A stretch of DNA of 42,435 nt from a virus: IMG/VR virus record IMGVR_UViG_3300042477_000051, positions 1 through 42,435 of that record. One strand, 5' to 3'. Shown piece by piece: positions 7,944-14,550 of the stretch (position 1 is the first letter of the stretch; each line of letters begins with the position of its first letter). The position numbers were made by a program, and so were the translations under genes. Under the pieces are notes generated by a model. That model was not told where the DNA came from. It did not search any database and worked only from the letters and a program-made list of their open reading frames with translations.

Positions 7944-8424
7944 CGGCTTTGTGCAGGATGCTGATGTCACAGCATGGGCATCGGCTACCACTGACCAAAA
8001 GAACCGGGCACTCTTTACCGCGACGCAACGGCTAGACCGCGAGCGGTTCCTTGGCGCACGGGCGACCGATACGCAGGCGCTGCAGTGGCCGCGTACTGGC
8101 GTGCGCAAGCCTGACACTTACATCAACACCTATGCGGTTGGATTCCCGTTTCGCATTACTACTGATTATTTCACTGATACCGAAATTCCAACGCAAATTC
8201 AGTACGCGCAAACCGTGCTAGCGGTATTCCTCCATAACAACACCGACGCGCTTGGGCTTAGCGGATTGGAGGATTACAAGAATGTCAAGATCGGCAGCCT
8301 TGACGTGACGCCTAATCTTGGCTATGGCGCCGTTGGCGCTGATAAGGTGCCACCGCTGATGGAGCGTTACCTGACAGGGCTTAGAATAAGTGGACCTGGT
8401 AACGTTGCAATTCGCCGGAGCTAA
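7861..8424 (+). CDS. Head-tail connector protein (adaptor, DnaT-like fold family)
   Basis: A 187-residue protein. The N-terminus (IDATVGGANANSYLTLAAAQ) and RALFTATQRLDRERFLGARA near residues 48-67 match a phage adaptor family whose fold was named after DnaT. Such proteins bind below the portal as the first ring of the connector. GGAGG at 7847-7851 is nine bases before the ATG, which fixes this start. The downstream order (structural proteins, stopper, HK97 gp10-like, tail terminator, tube) is that of a siphovirus neck. DNA replication is not implied by the family name. Confidence 0.8.
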   Translation: MPIAIDATVGGANANSYLTLAAAQAIIDGFVQDADVTAWASATTDQKNRALFTATQRLDRERFLGARATDTQALQWPRTGVRKPDTYINTYAVGFPFRITTDYFTDTEIPTQIQYAQTVLAVFLHNNTDALGLSGLEDYKNVKIGSLDVTPNLGYGAVGADKVPPLMERYLTGLRISGPGNVAIRRS

Positions 8425-8426
8425 TC

Positions 8427-8990
8427 ATGCCTGATCTTATTTCTCCTGCCGGCGGTGACATTGGCCTACAGCGTAGGTCTGACGGCAGTTATGCAAGCCT
8501 TGTGGCAGGCGGCGCCTACCGCACTACTGCCACTATTACCCGTCCATCTAACACCACCGCCTACACCGCTGGGGACGTGGTTGGGGACACAGGGGGTTCT
8601 GCCATCATCACCCTGGCCAACGCGGGCCCAAGTGGGGGCTTTGTGCTAATCCAGAGCCTGTCGTTGGTGCTTAGCGACAGCACGGTGCCCAGCGGCATGG
8701 GCGCGTTCCGGGTTCACTTGTACTCCGCTAGCCCTACCGCTATTGCGGATAACGCCGCCTTTGACCTGGTGAGCGATGAGCGGGCCACCTACATGGGCTT
8801 CATCGACCTGCCCGCCCCGCAAGATTTGGGCAGCACGCTGTACACGCAGACCGATTATCCCGGCCGGCTGGTCAAGCTAGCCGCTGCTAGCACCAGTTTG
8901 TTTGCTGAGATCGAAACCCGTGGTGCATATACCCCGGTAAGCGCAAGCACTGTTGAACTCAGGGTCAACACCCTGGAGGCTGGACTCTGA
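8427..8990 (+). CDS. Hypothetical virion structural protein
   Basis: A 187-residue protein with alternating hydrophobic/Thr-Ser pattern typical of a beta sandwich, few Lys and no Cys. Recognisable segments include ITLANAGPSGGFVLIQSLSL and FRVHLYSASPTAIADNAAFD, a pattern I have seen in structural proteins of environmental siphoviruses. It lies between the connector adaptor and a large adhesin-like protein, and shares one base with the latter. It could be the base that attaches the adhesin to the head-tail joint. That is an inference from order only. Confidence 0.65.
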   Translation: MPDLISPAGGDIGLQRRSDGSYASLVAGGAYRTTATITRPSNTTAYTAGDVVGDTGGSAIITLANAGPSGGFVLIQSLSLVLSDSTVPSGMGAFRVHLYSASPTAIADNAAFDLVSDERATYMGFIDLPAPQDLGSTLYTQTDYPGRLVKLAAASTSLFAEIETRGAYTPVSASTVELRVNTLEAGL

Positions 8991-10858
8991 TGCGCGGCTC
9001 TGCAGCGTTCCGGGCAGCAGTAGCACCTGGTGGCGTGCTGGCTGGACCATGGGTCAAGAATGAACTATGGCGTCGTGCGCGTGCAGTGCCGTCACTGGAT
9101 CTGCGCTTTGCTGATGACAAGAGCCTGACCGACGCCGTTACTGGCCAATCGCTGGTGACCTTCACCCGCGCCAGCAGCGGCACTTATGTGGGTGCTGATG
9201 GGTTGATCAAGACGGCGGTGACGAATCTGGCGCTGCAGTCGGAAGATTTTTCAACGACGTGGGGTAGCAGCTCTTACACAATTACGACTAATGCAACAAC
9301 GGCGCCCAACGGAACGGCTTCCGCTGATAAAGCGGTTAGAGACACAACAAATGCGGTTACCGCAATAAATGCAAACGTTACTGTTACTGTTTCTACAGCA
9401 TACAACTTTAGTTGTTTCGTAAAAGCCGCAGAATGGAGCAAAATTGGCCTGCGCGAAGGAAGTAGTACCGGCAACTATGTAACCTTTGACCTATCAACTG
9501 GCAGCATTATTTCGTCCTTTGTTGCCACAGGCGCCATTACCGCTTACCCCAACGGCTGGTATCGCATTTCAATGCAGATGACCACAGGGGGTGCTCAGAC
9601 CACTTATGGATTGAGAGTAATTCCACTACCTCCTTCGTACACAAGTGGAACACCAAGTTACTCATTTACAGGCGACGGCACTAGTGGTTTATTCCTCTGG
9701 GGCGCCCAACTAGAGCAGTCCAGCACGGTCGGTGAATACATCCCCACCACCAGCACGATCAACAGCGCCCCACGCTTCGACCACAACCCCACGACGGGCG
9801 AAAGCCTGGGGCTGTTGGTGGAGGAGCAGAGGACGAACCTTAGAACGTACAGCGAGGCAATCCTTTCCGCAAATCTCTACGGAACAACCAATTCAACACT
9901 AACGACCGTCAGTATTGCAAACCCATTTGGCGGAACTACTGCGTCTTTGTTTACGCTAAATGTTGGCGCAAATACTGGCAATAATACAGATGGCTTTAAT
10001 TTTGGGAGCGGAGTTACACTTGTCAACTCAACGGCACACGCTCAATTTTTATTTGTTAAGCCTGCTGGTGCTACTGTTTTAAGACTTCGCAGCAATACCG
10101 GAGGTTCACTCTTTGACTTTACGTTAACAGGTAACGGCACGGCGCCAAGTCCTTCGGCTGATCTTCAGTCTGCCGCTATTGTTCCTTTTCCAAACGGTTG
10201 GTATCGCGTTTCTTGGATTTTCACTTCAACCACTTCGGCGCCTGGAAACCGTGGCGATTATTGGACAATCAAAACTAACGTTGCTGACGGGACCAATGGC
10301 TTGTATGTAGTGGGCGCCCAACTAGAAGCCGGGGCCTTCCCCACCAGCTACATCCCCACCACCACCGCCACGGTCACCCGCAGTGCAGACGTGGCCAGCA
10401 TTAGTGGTAGCAACTTCTCTAGCTGGTATCGGCAGGATGAGGGGACGGTGTTGGTGGAGACTCGGCTTCAGTCCACAGTCGCAAGAAATGCTGCTGGTAT
10501 TGATTTGAATGATAACTCAACAAATAACAGATTAATCTTTCGGGCGTTTACGACTGGCTCATTTGATCAATACATAGCTCGCTCGGGAGGCTCTACGGTT
10601 GCAACAATCGCGAGCGCAAACATTCCCTCTCTTCTTCTAAGGAAAAGTGCCATTGCTTATAGGGTCGATGATTTTGCACTAACTGCCGAAGGGTTGGCCC
10701 CCAATACTGATACATCAGGTGCTGTTCCAGTAGGAGTTAATCAGGCGTTTATTGGGTCTGCATTATCAGGAACTGAGTTTTTAGGGGGACACATCCGCCG
10801 CCTCTGCTATTGGAACCAGCGCCTCCCGAACTCCACTTTGGAGGCAATCACCCGATGA
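8990..10858 (+). CDS. Head/neck adhesin with two carbohydrate-binding-like modules and a lectin-like end
   Basis: A 622-residue fibre-like protein. After an N-terminal segment (LDLRFADDKSLTDAVTGQSL, then FTRASSGTYVGADGLIK) there are two repeats of about 204 residues: module 1 about 78-281 and module 2 about 281-485. Each starts with a TNL..SE segment, includes NGWYRIS or NGWYRVS, and ends with GAQLE and YIPTT. This pattern is known from phage head-spike and carbohydrate-binding proteins. The last 135 residues (DEGTVLVETRLQ ... GGHIRRLCYWNQRLP) look like a concanavalin-type lectin. The module cores are clearly A/T-richer than their borders. It probably binds host or biofilm glycans. Confidence 0.75.
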   Translation: MRGSAAFRAAVAPGGVLAGPWVKNELWRRARAVPSLDLRFADDKSLTDAVTGQSLVTFTRASSGTYVGADGLIKTAVTNLALQSEDFSTTWGSSSYTITTNATTAPNGTASADKAVRDTTNAVTAINANVTVTVSTAYNFSCFVKAAEWSKIGLREGSSTGNYVTFDLSTGSIISSFVATGAITAYPNGWYRISMQMTTGGAQTTYGLRVIPLPPSYTSGTPSYSFTGDGTSGLFLWGAQLEQSSTVGEYIPTTSTINSAPRFDHNPTTGESLGLLVEEQRTNLRTYSEAILSANLYGTTNSTLTTVSIANPFGGTTASLFTLNVGANTGNNTDGFNFGSGVTLVNSTAHAQFLFVKPAGATVLRLRSNTGGSLFDFTLTGNGTAPSPSADLQSAAIVPFPNGWYRVSWIFTSTTSAPGNRGDYWTIKTNVADGTNGLYVVGAQLEAGAFPTSYIPTTTATVTRSADVASISGSNFSSWYRQDEGTVLVETRLQSTVARNAAGIDLNDNSTNNRLIFRAFTTGSFDQYIARSGGSTVATIASANIPSLLLRKSAIAYRVDDFALTAEGLAPNTDTSGAVPVGVNQAFIGSALSGTEFLGGHIRRLCYWNQRLPNSTLEAITR

Positions 10859-11139
10859 CGCACTACCTACGCTTCCCCGACGAATCCACCGGCATGGCTG
10901 CGCTGGATGCTGCTGGCCTTCTGGACGCTGACGGCCACCCCCTCACCGCCAGCCACACGCACGCGCTGGATGTGATCGGCCCCATCTACCGAGGTGGCAC
11001 CTACGACCCCGACACCGGCGAGGTAATCACCCCACCCGTCCTGCTGGAAGGCTGGCACGTCAACTACATCGGTGACTTGCCTGATGGGTGGGCAGAGTAT
11101 GCGGTGAGCCCTGAGCAGCCGGTTAGAGTCTGGCTATGA
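10855..11139 (+). CDS. Hypothetical structural-region protein
   Basis: A 94-residue protein. The start ATG 10855 forms an ATGA overlap with the adhesin stop; an upstream in-frame codon at 10810 would force a 49-base overlap and is less likely. The middle contains YDPDTGEVITPPVLLEGWHV and the C-terminus ends in VSPEQPVRVWL. It is acidic and rich in Gly and Pro, resembling small chaperone or accessory proteins encoded next to phage fibres. The role is not established. Translational coupling to the adhesin suggests that it serves it, perhaps in assembly. Confidence 0.65.
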   Translation: MTHYLRFPDESTGMAALDAAGLLDADGHPLTASHTHALDVIGPIYRGGTYDPDTGEVITPPVLLEGWHVNYIGDLPDGWAEYAVSPEQPVRVWL

Positions 11140-11477
11140 GCGTTCAACCCGGCCAGCACAATATCGCCATCCAGCGTCGGGCTGACTATGACCTTTCGCT
11201 GCAGTTTAAAGATTCCAACAATGCCAATATCAACCTGACCGGCTGGACTGCTTACGCGCAAGTGTGGAATGAAGGCCGCACCACCAAATATGCTGACTTT
11301 GCTGTTACCTACACCAACCGCTCTGCTGGTCAAATCAGCATTGCCTTGACCGATACGCAGACTGCAGGCTTTCCCAATGAAGCCTATTACGATGTTTTGT
11401 TGGAAGACTCCAGCGGCTTGCGCAACTATTACCTAGAAGGCATCGTATTCGTCTCGGAGGGCTACACAGCACCATGA
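11136..11477 (+). CDS. Hypothetical structural protein (beta-rich, baseplate-N-like)
   Basis: A 113-residue protein with four-base overlaps on both sides. The segment IAIQRRADYDLSLQFKDSNN followed by INLTGWTAYAQVW resembles the N-terminal immunoglobulin-like domain seen in phage baseplate upper proteins and in many neck-encoded proteins, where it attaches fibres to the virion. The C-terminal half (LEDSSGLRNYYLEGIVFVSE) completes a small beta sandwich. The next gene encodes a fibre-like tip, so this may be its anchor. Family membership is a judgement from pattern, not from a search. Confidence 0.65.
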   Translation: MSVQPGQHNIAIQRRADYDLSLQFKDSNNANINLTGWTAYAQVWNEGRTTKYADFAVTYTNRSAGQISIALTDTQTAGFPNEAYYDVLLEDSSGLRNYYLEGIVFVSEGYTAP

Positions 11478-12004
11478 CATCCGTAATCGTCAACGAGGCT
11501 ACCAACACAGTCACTGTTACCACGCCAGGCCCTGCAGGCCCATCTGGCGCAGCTGCAGTTATGGTGCGCGGCCAAGCCAGCAAGATGGACAGCGGCACCA
11601 TTGACATAGTTACGCAGGGCGTATATGTCACCACCGGATTGACTGCAACGCTTGACGCCAGTACTGTCAACGGCATGACGCTTGGCACAACACATGCCTT
11701 TGCATTGAAAAACACCAGCGGTAGCACAAAGCTGCTGCGTTTTTATGGCAGCATCGACGCCAAGACCGTCAGCGGCAACAACAAAGTGCTCGGCATCAAG
11801 CTGGCCAAGAACGGCACCGCCATAGATCAAACCGAATGCCGCGCCTTTACCGGCTCGGGCAACGAGGAAGCCAAGTTGGTCACCAACTGGATGATCAGCA
11901 TGGCCGCTAACGATGAAGTAGCACTGTTCATCGCCAACCACAGCAGCAACGTTGACATCACCTTTAGTCGCGGCAGACTTGTAGCCAGCGAGGTGTTTGC
12001 ATGA
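11474..12004 (+). CDS. Short fibre/tip protein with collagen-like start and jelly-roll-like end
   Basis: A 176-residue protein. Residues 1-17 make a small strand region, then TTPGPAGPSGAAA gives a very short collagen-like Gly-x-y stretch. The remainder, with SMAANDEVALFIANHSSNVD near residues 147-166, has the strand order and hydrophobic pattern of a C1q/TNF-like jelly roll, a common trimeric tip for phage adhesins. It is translationally coupled to the preceding anchor-like protein. Together they probably form a second short spike near the neck. Host glycan or protein binding is an inference. Confidence 0.65.
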   Translation: MTSVIVNEATNTVTVTTPGPAGPSGAAAVMVRGQASKMDSGTIDIVTQGVYVTTGLTATLDASTVNGMTLGTTHAFALKNTSGSTKLLRFYGSIDAKTVSGNNKVLGIKLAKNGTAIDQTECRAFTGSGNEEAKLVTNWMISMAANDEVALFIANHSSNVDITFSRGRLVASEVFA

Positions 12005-12357
12005 CACTAGCCAGCCCTTTACGCAAGGTTGCCAGCAAGTTGATGGCAAAGTTTGGCGGTGTTGCAACACTACGCCGCGTCACGCCTGGCATCTACAACC
12101 CAACTACTGGCACCGTCAGCGAAACCACCAGCGATACCGCATTGCGTGGCGTGTTGGAAGATGTAAACCTGCGTGAAGTCAACGGCCTTATCCAAGCTGG
12201 CGACAAGCGGCTGACTATTGCAGCAGCAGATACCGCAGCAGCACCAACCACCGCTGATCGCGTCATCATTAGCACCCGTAGCTTGCATGTAATTGAGGTG
12301 CGCACTATCGAGCAAGACAACCAGCCAATCACCTACGAGCTAATCCTGAGGGACTGA
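12001..12357 (+). CDS. Head closure (stopper) protein, putative
   Basis: A 118-residue protein with ATGA overlap. It contains ATLRRVTPGIYNPTTGTVSE and ends TIEQDNQPITYELILRD, the pattern of phage head-tail joining proteins in which a small beta barrel closes the DNA channel until ejection. It is followed by an HK97 gp10-like protein and the tail terminator, the usual order of stopper, tail completion and terminator. Sequence conservation in this family is low, so the call leans on context and on the strand-rich pattern. Confidence 0.7.
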   Translation: MTLASPLRKVASKLMAKFGGVATLRRVTPGIYNPTTGTVSETTSDTALRGVLEDVNLREVNGLIQAGDKRLTIAAADTAAAPTTADRVIISTRSLHVIEVRTIEQDNQPITYELILRD

Positions 12358-12755
12358 TGGCACGCACTATCCGCGTTGGTGATATTGGCGATTACGTGAA
12401 CCAGCAGATGGAAAAGTTACTGCGGGTTGCTGTGTTAGAGACTGACTCAAGAGTCAAACAGGCAAGCCCTGTCGATACTGGAAGGTTTCGCGTTAGTTGG
12501 CAGGTAGGGGAGAATGCAGCGCCAGGCGGGGAGAAACCTGCGGGGACCTACAGCGGCACTCCGCAGATTGAACGCATCGGCTACCAGCAAGAAAATCTCG
12601 GTAACGTGTACAGCGTGCACAACAATCTGCCGTATGCAGAGCCTCTTGCCAATGGCAGCAGCAAACAAGCGCCGGCGGGGTGGGTGCAAGGCATCGCCAA
12701 AGACATCCAAGGCTTTGTGCACGTCAACGCTGACCGCATCGGACGCGAATCATGA
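12357..12755 (+). CDS. Tail completion / neck protein, HK97 gp10-like
   Basis: A 132-residue basic protein. The hallmark segment is KQASPVDTGRFRVSW (residues about 35-49), which marks the HK97 gp10-like family, followed by NNLPYAEPLANGSSKQAPAG, another conserved part. These proteins bind the tail side of the connector and complete head-tail joining. The start shares a base with the previous stop (TGATGG), and the end overlaps the tail terminator gene by four bases. Confidence 0.85.
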   Translation: MARTIRVGDIGDYVNQQMEKLLRVAVLETDSRVKQASPVDTGRFRVSWQVGENAAPGGEKPAGTYSGTPQIERIGYQQENLGNVYSVHNNLPYAEPLANGSSKQAPAGWVQGIAKDIQGFVHVNADRIGRES

Positions 12756-13174
12756 GTAGCACCATCAACGACGTCCGCGCTGCCATTGAAGGCCGCATTG
12801 CTACACAGATGGCGATTGCGCCGGCATATCCGGTGAGCTATCAGAACGTGCCATTTACGCCGCCAAACAATGCACCATGGCTGCAGGCATTCATCCGCTT
12901 TGGCGACAACGCCTATGCCACGCTGTTGCCTACAGGTAGCGCAGGGTTTAACCGGCACAATGGCGTGTTGACCGTGAACATCTTTACCCCTATTGGTGCT
13001 GGCACTGCAGCTAACTTCACCATTGCCGAGCGGGTTAAAGACTTGTTTGATCGCGTGACTGTATCAGGCATCATCTTTGATCCGGTATCCGGCCCGGCGC
13101 AAGTAACGCCTGCCGCGCCACAGCCTTATTACCAGACGCAGTTAACCGCAACGTTTGAAGCCTATTTAGACTGA
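12752..13174 (+). CDS. Tail terminator protein (DUF4128-like)
   Basis: A 140-residue protein expected to form the hexameric ring that ends tail tube growth and contacts the head. The N-terminal helix INDVRAAIEGRIATQM, the segment PWLQAFIRFGDNAYATLLPT and the end PYYQTQLTATFEAYLD match my recollection of the DUF4128 phage family. It sits directly between the gp10-like protein and the tail tube gene. The gap to the tube gene is 23 bases, one of few non-overlapping junctions here. Confidence 0.82.
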   Translation: MSSTINDVRAAIEGRIATQMAIAPAYPVSYQNVPFTPPNNAPWLQAFIRFGDNAYATLLPTGSAGFNRHNGVLTVNIFTPIGAGTAANFTIAERVKDLFDRVTVSGIIFDPVSGPAQVTPAAPQPYYQTQLTATFEAYLD

Positions 13175-13197
13175 GCGCAGCCACTACCGTTCACAAC

Positions 13198-13956
13198 ATG
13201 GCTGTTACTGTTCTGTCCGGTACGTCCGGCGCCCTCTACTACAAACCCGCCGGCACCAACGGCAACTTCCCCGAGTCTGGCGTTAATGCCAGCACGGATG
13301 TTATCACCGTTCAGCCGTACCTGAATTTCAAGGCTGGCGATCCGGTCAAGTTCCGCGTCATCAACAGCCAGACTGGCGGATCCGGCACTGGTACGCTGCC
13401 GTCTCCCATTGACGCTGCCACCACCTACTACGTGCTGTCTTACACAGCTGCGACTGGTGCGCTGACCGTCTCCACGTCCGCTGGTGGCACCATCCTTGCC
13501 ATCACTGACGACGGCACGGCGGTAGCACCCAACGAGTTTGAGGTGTACTACGCCGATTTCGCTGCCGTTGGGCAAGTGCAGTCTTGGTCTTTTGAGATCA
13601 GCCGCGCTGAGATTGACGTGACCACCATCGGTCAAACCGCTGGGCAGTATGCACCCTTCCGTGCCTACATCCCTGGCTTTGCCGACGGCAATGGCACTGC
13701 CACCGTCTACGTGACCAACGAAGACGCTGCACTGTCTAACCGCATGGTGGAAGACGTGCTGCAGCGTCAGCAAGTGGGCTGCGCCTTCAAGCTGTACACC
13801 GACAAGCAGGGGACTGAGGCGCTGAGCCGCAGTATTGCCATGGATGCAGTGTTGACCTCGGCCAGCCTGAACGTCAACCCTGACGATGCCCAGCAGGTGG
13901 AAATTGCCTTCCGTCCGGCTGGCGTGCCAACGTTTGATTTCAGCACCAGCGCCTGA
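13198..13956 (+). CDS. Major tail tube protein
   Basis: A 252-residue protein forming the hexameric rings of the tail tube. It begins MAVTVLSGTSGALYYKPAGT, has the strand-rich WSFEISRAEIDVTTIGQTAG (about residues 128-147) seen in tail tube proteins, and ends in a segment with NVNPDDAQQVEIAFRPAG. An inserted beta domain (about 35-110, LNFKAGDPVKFRVIN and TTYYVLSYTAATGALTVSTS) may be exposed on the tail surface. An intrinsic terminator follows immediately, consistent with very high expression of this gene. Confidence 0.88.
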   Translation: MAVTVLSGTSGALYYKPAGTNGNFPESGVNASTDVITVQPYLNFKAGDPVKFRVINSQTGGSGTGTLPSPIDAATTYYVLSYTAATGALTVSTSAGGTILAITDDGTAVAPNEFEVYYADFAAVGQVQSWSFEISRAEIDVTTIGQTAGQYAPFRAYIPGFADGNGTATVYVTNEDAALSNRMVEDVLQRQQVGCAFKLYTDKQGTEALSRSIAMDAVLTSASLNVNPDDAQQVEIAFRPAGVPTFDFSTSA

Positions 13957-13966
13957 TAGCAAAATC

Positions 13967-13992
13967 GCCCCGGCTTGCGCTGGGGCTTTTTT
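13967..13992 (+). terminator. Intrinsic transcription terminator after the tail tube gene
   Basis: GCCCCGGC at 13967-13974 pairs with GCTGGGGC at 13979-13986 (eight pairs, one G-T) around a TTGC loop and is followed directly by six T residues. It lies ten bases after the tail tube stop. It is the only strong intrinsic terminator I found and would lower expression of tail assembly genes relative to the tube. Confidence 0.92.
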
Positions 13993-14024
13993 GTGCTTAG
14001 AGTACACCTAACTCATCAACTTTT

Positions 14025-14381
14025 ATGGGATCCGCGCTTGCACGCCTCAAGAAAGCAGCCAACCTGACGCCAACCAAGCGGGTTGTAACGCTAACCGATG
14101 GCAGCGTGTTTGAGTTTTACTCCGCGCCACTCACAATGGCCGAACGCGAGCGCGCAGAGAACATGCCTGGCGGCAACAATGCCAATGGCTTTGCATTGAA
14201 CTTGCTGGTTACCAAGGCAATGGACGACACCGGCAAGCGCTTGTTTGCGGCCGGTGAAATTGCCGAACTCAAGGAAGAGGTGTTAGATGCTGACCTGCAA
14301 GGCATGATGCTGGCGATCATCACCAACCCAGAGGATGCAGAGCAGCTGGACATGAAAAGCATTAAAGAAGGAGCTAAGTAA
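14025..14381 (+). CDS. Tail assembly chaperone (lambda gpG-like)
   Basis: A 118-residue protein directly before the tape measure region. Residues 15-45 (KRVVTLTDGSVFEFYSAPLT) form the usual strand-rich start and the remainder is helical, with TNPEDAEQLDMKSIKEGAK at the end. Chaperones of this type coat the tape measure protein during tail assembly. The gene has the typical form of a short product that can be extended by programmed frameshifting: a second frame runs on past the stop to 14541. No good ribosome site precedes the ATG at 14025, and a terminator lies upstream, so limited expression is likely. Confidence 0.85.
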   Translation: MGSALARLKKAANLTPTKRVVTLTDGSVFEFYSAPLTMAERERAENMPGGNNANGFALNLLVTKAMDDTGKRLFAAGEIAELKEEVLDADLQGMMLAIITNPEDAEQLDMKSIKEGAK

Positions 14382-14541
14382 AGACAATCTGCTACTGCTA
14401 CAGCTTGGCGTTGCAAAGGAGCTTGGCTATAGCTTGGCTAGGCTCAATCAAGAGGTGACGCTAGAGGAGTTGCTCATCTGGAGCAGCTACTTTGAGCTTC
14501 AAAACGAGGAGCAGGAGCGTAGAATGAAGCAAAAGCGGTAG
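14356..14541 (+). CDS. Frameshift extension of tail assembly chaperone (lambda gpT-like)
   Basis: The +1 frame is open from 14356 to the TAG at 14539-14541 and encodes KDNLLLLQLGVAKELGYSLA, then NQEVTLEELLIWSSYFELQN and a basic end. This is the typical T-domain pattern (LG.SL....T.EEL..W..YF). It has no usable start codon in its first part, so a +1 (or -2) ribosomal shift from the G frame is expected, giving about 171 residues. The shift must occur between 14355 and 14381 because the +1 frame has TGA at 14353-14355. Candidate sites are A-AAA-A at 14355-14358 and AAA-G at 14364-14367. Confidence 0.75.
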   Translation, partial: KALKKELSKDNLLLLQLGVAKELGYSLARLNQEVTLEELLIWSSYFELQNEEQERRMKQKR

Positions 14542-14550
14542 GGTTGCGCT

